A stretch of 64,000 bases of DNA from Caenorhabditis remanei (lineage: Eukaryota; Nematoda; Chromadorea; Rhabditida; Rhabditidae). The stretch's first letter is position 1; each line of letters opens with the position of its first letter. The notes beneath the pieces were generated by a model. The model was not told the origin of the DNA. It searched no databases and worked only from the letters and a program-made list of their open reading frames with translations. The stretch lies in NCBI RefSeq assembly GCF_010183535.1, contig NC_071333.1, forward strand, positions 15,746,587-15,810,586. Direction: 5' to 3'. Of the stretch, positions 57,088 to 64,000 are shown one piece after another. The position numbers and the translations under genes were made by a program.

Positions 57088-58254
57088 ATGCCAGTTCTTT
57101 TGCTTCTGATGATCTTCTGCATTGGATCAACCAATTCTCTTCCTCGTCCTACCGGCGCCGAATTTCTCAAGAATTTGTCGTTTGAGTTTAAAGTGAATGA
57201 GATTGCTGACTTTTCGCCACAGCTCGAGGATCTTCTTCGGAACGGTTAGTCATAGTTTTTGAGTTAATAATTAGAAGCTTAGCCTGAGAAAACGTCCCAG
57301 AGGGACTACATAGGTATTGTATTTGAGAGAACAACGTGAAGAGGCATTTTTATTAGTCCTGTTATTGAGAAGATGCTAGTCTAACCACGTTTATAGTTAA
57401 AATCGTTATATTTCAGCCGAATACTACCACAAGAACCTTTCCGTGATCCAATCCTGTGACCAACCAGTGGAGTTCGATTTTGGAAGATGTAATAAGACTT
57501 TCTTCCGCCACAAGCACGGAGACACCAACCTCACTCTCTACTTGGACGAGCAAGGAATCTTGTTTCTGAAGAACACCCTCGAAAACCCATGCTTCGAACA
57601 AGATGATAGTAAGGAGTGAGTTGTGAAAAGCTATCAAAGTATATGAAATTTATGGTTCTGTTTAGGATTACCTTCCTCGTCTATTCCTCGCACCAGACAT
57701 TGTGCAGATTCGACTTCAAGCTCGTCAGTTACCACCCAAGGTCAGTTTCAGATAACAGTTGGTTCTAAATAAACTAGCATGCAACATTTCCTTCTTTCAG
57801 CTATCTCAACGAATATTTCACGCTGATGAAGACACCAATCAAAAACTGGTATTACTACCAGAGAGCTCACTCCCCGCCTGAGCTTCTGAGCAGCCGGTTC
57901 TCCAGCACAACGTTCATAATTATGGGGATTTTTGTTGGCCTCGTCGTCGTCTGTTTCTTCTCAATGCTCATCGGCAAGTGTTTGACCTCGGATGGGCTTG
58001 GAGAGGACGAGAAGGACGCCGATGTCCACGAACTGGAGAACTTGGACGAGCCAGCTTTCCACTCAATTGGATTCATCGATGATGACATGGTCACAAGAGA
58101 CGTTGAGCCAGCTGAAGTCTACTCGTACCCATACCAGAACAAACTCCGTCCAGCCCTTCCTAATAGTTTCCGGCTGATCCAGAACTGCCAAAGCACTGAC
58201 GGAAGCTGTGACTGCGATGAAAGCAGTAATGGAATAATCTTGACTCGTTTCTGA
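57088..58254 (+). CDS. Single-pass type I membrane protein, 4 exons, 294 aa
   Basis: Exons 57088-57244, 57417-57615, 57666-57740, 57801-58254 (885 nt, TGA). The ATG is 23 nt after CATTTCAG. Residues 1-18 (MPVLLLLMIFCIGSTNSL) are a signal peptide. The ectodomain (about 19-180) has four cysteines outside the leader (SCDQPVEF, GRCNKTFF, NPCFEQ, TLCRFD), likely two disulfides, and N-glycosylation sites (NLS, NKT, NLT). A membrane helix spans FIIMGIFVGLVVVCFFSMLI, followed by an acidic cytoplasmic tail with YSYPYQNKL and a Cys-rich end (SCDCDES). Poly(A) signal AATAAA at 58584-58589. Not recognised as a named family; probably a cell-surface protein. Confidence 0.8.
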
Positions 58255-59886
58255 ATGGGTCAACAAACAAGATTTCAGCTTTTTATCATCACTTTATACA
58301 TGACTGCCTTTCTCTAGTCTAAAATTGTTACTTTTTTTGTTTGAAAAGTCAGATTTTTTTATCACTAGCTGACCTATCTTACTTCCTATCCTGTATTTCC
58401 CACTCTCTATTCAAATATTCAACTTCCTATCATTTATTCGCTCATATCTTCTTACTCTGCATATTTTTTTATCTTTCCGTCATCACACTAATTTCAAAAA
58501 TACTCTAATTCTCCAATATATCAAATTCTGGTAACTCTTAACTGCGTTTATTGCAAATACTGCCACTCTTCACCCTGTGTACAAATAAATCGATTCAATA
58601 GTGAACTTTTCTATTTCAGTAGTTTTTCTCCGTTTTTCTGACTCGTGAAAACGACAGTTTTAATGATTTGAAGTTAAAAAACTTACTCGTTTTATTCAGG
58701 TTATTAGTAATTGTTTCCAATCGATGAGTATAGTTAGAATAGAAGGCGACGAACGGACCACAATAAACACACTGCCTGCGGGAGGACACGGAAACAATTT
58801 CTTTGTTGTGTAACTCCTCCTGAATCTTTATACTATTTCCTGTCTCTTCTGTGTGTAGACTTTTGAATTGTCCCCTTGCATCCCTGGTGTGTGTACTTTC
58901 TTTCTTTTTTCTTCTCTCTCAGAACATTCTGGATGGCAAGACGGTTTGGTTATCGGAACAGTGAAAATGTCGAGTTTCCTTTTCAATCAGTGATTATGAT
59001 GTTGAGAAGAAAGAGTAGTGGAAGTGCTCTCTTTCATTTTTCAGATTGAAGTGTGATAACGGTGTTGAGTGTCAAAATTTGCTACAGAACTTGTTTGTTT
59101 TTTTCTCGGAAAAACTCCTGGATTGCATTAATCTCTCGAGATTACATCAGTGTGGTGAAATCGGATGAAAGGAACGAATACAACTAAAAGATTGAGAAGC
59201 GAGATAAACAGACTCACACCTCCCTGTTTTTTTCTGCTCAGAAAAACGTGAGTATTTTCTTTTCTTCGTCTTTCAAACAAAGAAAATTCAAATCGCAGTC
59301 GTCTTGTGGTCGATTGGAGGGCGACCACCCATATTGGAACAGTCTAACCTTTCAAGGTTGAGAGATGAGTAGACGAAGACAAACTGGCAAACATTTGAAT
59401 TCCACTCGTAGTTCTTTTTTTCCGAAACGTAAAAGTCCTCTTTGATACATGTCATTACTCTCTTTCAAAAACGCTCTTGCTGAACTAAATGAAATTGACT
59501 TTTCGTCGTTTCACATAAATTCTACAGCCTTTCCTTCACAGCCTTCATAGCCTTTCATCCAGTATTCTCTCACAAATTCAGCGGTGCCGTCTATTTTTCA
59601 TTAAGAGTCTTTTCTCTGCTCCTCTACTCAATAGTTTCCGGCTCGTGTGGCTTAGCGGCTGCTCTTTCTCTTGTGCTTACTCTTTCTTTCAAGTCATTCC
59701 CTTCTTTTGACGGCGTTCGATTAAACGAGTTTTCTTTCTTTTTTGACAAGAATGAGTGAAGACAGAAGAGTTTTTCTTTTCTTTGTGAGGCATCTCAAAA
59801 TTGACTCAAATTTGAGTTTTCCATCGAATCTAACGATTTTCAGTCTCCGTGTCTGTGTCAGTGGTGTCAATCGAGTCACAACTAAA
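58255..59886. other. Intergenic region and promoter of the 399-aa gene
   Basis: 3' UTR with AATAAA at 58584-58589, then AT-rich sequence without exons. GATTTTCAG just before 59845 is a likely trans-splice acceptor for the next gene. Confidence 0.45.
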
Positions 59887-62800
59887 ATGCAAGACTCGGT
59901 AATTAGCTAACGATGACATTTGCTAATCAGATTCGCTTCAGGCTCCAAGAACTGTTAAAGCTGCACAACGCAAAACGCTTAACGACGACTGGCTCAAAAG
60001 AGTCCTGAGGAACAGATTGTCTCAGCTTTCCGCCCAAGAACTATGTTCTGTCGATCGACCATCCTCTTCATCAGTTTCTCCCGCATCGTCAGCTTCATCT
60101 TCTTCGGGAGAAGCGTCTCCTGTTCTGGAAGATACGTCTAATGCCGTGGAAAGTAAGTTTTTTTTTCAAAATGATGTTGATTTCTCGATGAAATCTCGCG
60201 ATGCACTACTTCTCGCTGGTAGTAGTGGAAATTTTGCAGGCTCAGTAGCTTCAAAACCATCAGAAAACGTGGTTTCAGGAAAACCACGATCTTCTAAGGG
60301 AGCATTGGAACCTGAGGAACCTTCCAATGACGGTCAAGGAATTGGAGGTATGCTGAGAGAATCAGAAAGTTTTCACTTAACCGGAGATACTCATTCAAGT
60401 ACGGAAAATGCCGAAGAAATGTCTAATGCAAAAAAAAAAGTGGGGGTTTTTTTCTCAAAATGATATAGGTTTCTCTATAAAATCTCGGGATGTACTAAAC
60501 GCCATATCAGTAGTACTTAGAATTTTTGCAGGCTCAATGACTTCGAAAGAATCAGAAGACGTAGACGTTGAAAAACCGGGATCTTCTCAGAGCACATTGG
60601 AGCCAGAGGAACCTTCCAATGACGGTCAAGCCACTAAAGGTATGCTGAGAGAATCAGAACGTTTTCACTAATCGGAGGTACTTGTTCAGAATCAACAGTC
60701 TGCCACGTCCAGACTCCAAGTCCGGAAAGCAACATCGCTGACGAAAGGGAAAATCAAAATCAAGGTAATCACTTTTTCTCAAAATAAGACTTCTCTTGAG
60801 ATGAGGACACCGCTATTTCAAAAATTGAACTTTTGCATACAAATAAGTGGGAAACTTGGAGGAAAAAGACAATTGTCACTGATTCGTATGTACAGAAACT
60901 TGTCTAAAACTAGTGAAAAAAGGAACATCTAATGAATTTTTAGTCTTTCAAAACGTTCACCAGGGAGCAGTCTGTGTCACTTTCAAACAGAAAGTTTGAT
61001 TAATTAAAGAAAATTTAGTTTTTGTGAAAGCGGTGTCTTTTTTCAACCCAAAAATCGCACATCAAAGGTGTCAATCATCATTTTACAGTAATCGAGCCCG
61101 CTCCACCCGCAATCAATCTTGAAACAGTGAGAGACGCGACAGTTAGTTCCGAAACTAATGATGGTAGGTGTGCGCTACATTCAACACTTTGATATCACTC
61201 ATTTCCTCACTGATAAAAGTTTGTCATTTGACTTCTCTTTGTTTTACAGCATCTGGAGAAGAAAGTGGCTTTGTTCAAGCCGCCGAGGAAATGGGACAGT
61301 CTACTAGTTCTCTGGAAGCTGCACCTGAAGGTTAGTATACATTTGTTTTTCGAGAATGATATTATTGTTGGCTCTTTTTTCAGATGCTCCACCTACTCCA
61401 ACGGCAGAATCGGCTGAGGCGGTCAACAATGAAGTTGTGGAGGTCATTGAAAAACCAGTCGAAGTCTTTGGTGAGATCTGTGGTTTGATAAACAATGAAA
61501 AGATTTAAACTTCAGAATATCATGACGGACCTCGCACCAGGTCAAGAAGCCAGATGGAAGCTGCACGTCTGGCACGGAATCCAGTTCCACCAGCTCCTCA
61601 AGGAAACAGTACGTTGCATTGTTTGAAAAACTGTACAGTAATATCTAAAAACGTCTGGAAACTCCTGAGATAAGTGAAAAACGACAGCATTTCAAAAAAT
61701 GTGACTGACAGAAATTTTGTTTTTTTTTTATATATAACCGCGCGGTGGCGTACATGCGGCCGATTTGGAATTTCATGTGAAAAATTTTAATCATGTGAAA
61801 AGTTTGAGAGCTTGGCTCGCAAGATATTCGCGTCTACAAAGACTGTCGGGTTTCCAAAGACTTTCTTTGTGAGAACCGCATACTGTCGTTATTCAATTGT
61901 GCTAGTCAAAATCAGTTTTTTCACGTGTTAGAGTTTGTAACACGTGTTGTATTCCAGATAAGGAAGCACCTCAGGGACAGAACCTACCCGAACCAGTCCA
62001 GGAGCCTGTTCGATATCAAATCGTGCTCGGGGACGTCACTAGATGTGAGTTGAACTGTTTTAATTTTTTCTGACCGGAATGATAAGTTTCAGACTTCGCC
62101 GAAAGTGGGAGGAGAATTTTGGAAGCGGGATGGAAGTCCTTCGATCTTCCCTCCCAGCTCCTCAACCAGGAAGAACAAGTGGAGGAGCGACTGGAAGAGA
62201 TTCAAGAAGAAGACGAGGGAGAGGCACCAGGACAAGAACGTGGCGCAGAAGAGCATCAAGAGCTCGAACCGGAGTTGAGAAGATCCCAACGGAAGAGAAG
62301 GAAGCGAACACTTTCGCTCCCTCTCGAGGAACCGAAAAAACCAAGAGAAAACTGTGAGTTATTTCGCAAGAACATTTCAAGGTTTCGCAAGTTTGGAATC
62401 GTCCCGACCGTTTACAGTGTGTTAAGGAAAACCTGATTAGACATATTCCAAATTTTTGCTTTGTGCTCGTCACTAGCTGTTGAGAAAAATCGGTTCAAAT
62501 TTTCACCCCTGTAGTCAAGGGTAAAAGTATGGAATCGCCCCCCACTCCATTATTGCCCCCCATCCGTCGGAATCACCCCCCAATCCATGTTAATTTTTGG
62601 ATGGGGGTAAATTCCATACGATGAGGTAGGGGGGGGGGAAATTGTGTACTGCGAACAGTATATTTTGTCGCCCCACCAGTTGAAATGGGGGGCTTTTCCG
62701 AACTCTTCGGTATACTTCAACATTCGCCCCCCTAGTCGGTCTCCCCCCACTAGATCCGTCTAGATTCCCCCCCCCCCCCTCCAGGGGGCTGATTCTATAC

Positions 62801-63938
62801 TCTAAGTTAAAGCAAGCTCCTGGGTGTTCCTGTTTTAAGGTATTCGCTACTTCCAGGGTGCTGAGCAAGCAGGTGCGTGCAGAGCAAGCTTCTAGGGATG
62901 ATCAGCAAGTGGGGGGCTATTATAGAATCTAGATTCATTCCCCCTCTCCCAAAGGGGGCTGATTCTAGACTCTAGATTGAAGCAAGCTCCAGGGCATCCC
63001 TGTTTTAAGGAGATCACTACTTCCAGGGTGCTGAGCAAGCTTCTAGAGATGATCAGCTAGGTGGGGGCTATTATAGAATCTAGATTACCTCCCACTCTTT
63101 CACGGGGGCTGATTCTCGACTCTAAGTTAAAGCAAGCTCCTGGGTGTTCCTGTTTTAAGGTAACAACTACTTCCAGGGTGCTGAGCAAGCGGGTGCGTGC
63201 AGAGCAAGCTTCTAGGGATGATCAGCTAGGTGGGGAGCTATTATAGACTCTAGATTCGCACCCCTTCTCCCACGGGGGCTGATTTTAGACTCTAGGTTTA
63301 CCCCCCTCCCCCTAATTGTTCTTACGGTGGTACGCATTTGTTCCTCATCGGCATTCAATTTCCATAGCATTAACACATCCACATTCGAGAAACGGGGCTA
63401 TTTTCGAGTGACAGAGTGAAACCGGCGTGCGTATTGCTTTGGATATTTTAAGAGAAATAACTTTCCTCAGATTGCGCGAAGGCAAAGTAAAGTAGAACAA
63501 GGGATAAGTTCACGTTGTCATAAAATCTTTTTTGATTTTGTGCTTTTACGCTACTATGAAAAAAAGGAAATAGGAAAGGGGGGGGGGGGAATTTCCTACT
63601 CTTCCAGGGGGGGGGAATTCCCGACATCGATGGGGGGAGAAAATATACTGTTACCGTAGTCAAGCCCTGTAAAAGTCCAAAAATGGTTTGCAAAACCGGT
63701 GGTAAAGACGGTTTTTCTCATAGACAAGTTGCGAGCACAAAAAAAAAAGTTGAGACATGTCTAATCAAATTGTCCTTCCTGTCTGATAGCAAATTGGAAC
63801 GATTCCAAACTTGCGACTCCCTGAGATTCCCTTGTCAGTTTATTTTGTAACTTAGAACGTTCGTTTCCTTCCATTGTAGCTTTTGCAACCATCTCATAGA
63901 TAAAAAATACAAATTTCGCAATCCTTGTTATTCCAGAG
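59887..63938 (+). CDS. Modular low-complexity protein of phase-1 exons, 12 exons, 399 aa
   Basis: Exons 59887-59898, 59942-60152, 60240-60347, 60532-60639, 60690-60764, 61089-61163, 61250-61330, 61384-61470, 61516-61608, 61958-62044, 62093-62353, 63937-63938. Every intron after the first is in phase 1. The first coding exon has only 4 codons (MQDS). Residues 5-40 are basic (RKTLNDDWLKRVLRNRL); a Ser-rich stretch follows. Exons 3 and 4 are both 108 nt and similar (LEPEEPSNDGQ in each), a tandem exon duplication. The middle is acidic with Pro; exon 9 carries GPRTRSRSQMEAARLARN; exon 11 has a long Glu-rich helix and a basic, nuclear-signal-like RRSQRKRRKR. The stop TAG would be split (T|AG) across the last intron; if that intron is retained, the frame runs to a stop at 62434-62436. 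Probably nuclear. Family not recognised. Confidence 0.7.
62386..63822. mobile_element. 1.4-kb inverted-repeat element in the last intron of the 399-aa gene
   Basis: Ends CGCAAGTTTGGAATCGT and ACGATTCCAAACTTGCG are perfect inverses. Homology of the arms continues for about 200 bp inward (GATTAGACAT / ATGTCTAATC; GTAGTCAAGGG / CGTAGTCAAGCCC; C-runs against G-runs). The centre contains G/C homopolymers and a satellite array. No transposase frame; non-autonomous. Confidence 0.75.
62780..63300. repeat. Satellite array, about 165-bp unit, three copies plus a fragment
   Basis: Each unit contains GGGGGCTGATTCTAGACTCT, AAGCAAGCTCC, GGGTGCTGAGCAAGC, GATGATCAGC and GCTATTATAGA. Units start near 62782, 62946 and 63105, with a partial unit at 63277. 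Confidence 0.8.
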
Positions 63939-64000
63939 TCTTCTCACATTTTGTCTAATTGACTTCTTGTCCCCCACGGTCCAGACAGCAGCCCTGCCAC

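Noticed and set aside
62079..62357. Arg-rich alternative frame over exon 11 of the 399-aa gene
   Set aside because: It is a shift of the glutamate-rich true frame, which alone matches the phase of the upstream exon.

Overview
The window is nuclear DNA of a nematode, almost certainly Caenorhabditis. Coding sequence is split into many small exons by short (about 45-60 bp) GT-AG introns with TTTTCAG acceptors. Several start codons lie 5-25 bp after a pyrimidine-rich AG, as expected for spliced-leader trans-splicing. Miniature inverted-repeat elements are scattered throughout, there is a nematode-type chemoreceptor, and there is a large cluster of mir-35-family microRNA hairpins, a family known from Caenorhabditis. 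I cannot name the species. No bacterial features are present.

Layout: (1) 0-20 kb holds four minus-strand paralogs (34-1736, 6334-8243, 12926-14704, 17931-20031) with one shared eight-exon structure. They encode 356-372 aa proteins that resemble a Ulp1/C48 cysteine-protease fold whose catalytic residues have been replaced. Their flanks are built from direct and inverted segmental duplications. (2) 20-22.2 kb is a gene-free leader with a GC-rich block. (3) 22.2-24.8 kb is the most striking region: at least 20 tandem plus-strand hairpins of 72-104 nt, each with a UCACCGGGU-type 3' arm. They are arranged as repeated A-B-C triplets and show compensatory arm changes. This is a strongly expanded mir-35 microRNA cluster. 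(4) 25.9-33.5 kb has a partial minus-strand gene, an intact 350-aa serpentine receptor, and a small 91-aa gene whose second intron contains a dead non-LTR retrotransposon fragment. (5) 36.7-50.3 kb has a 13-exon 914-aa disordered protein, a 113-aa acidic protein, and a convergent pair of genes (358 and 198 aa) that share a C-terminal motif. (6) 54.6-64 kb has a possible 47-aa secreted peptide, a 294-aa single-pass membrane protein, and a 399-aa acidic/basic protein made entirely of phase-1 exons, whose last intron carries a 1.4-kb inverted-repeat element.

The genes do not form an obvious pathway. Two themes dominate: repeated local duplication (protein family, microRNA array, tandem exons, satellites) and heavy insertion of foldback/MITE elements, several of which can be compared with an unoccupied paralogous site inside this window. 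Exon models were built by hand from splice consensus and reading phase; homology calls come from motif recognition only, with no database search.
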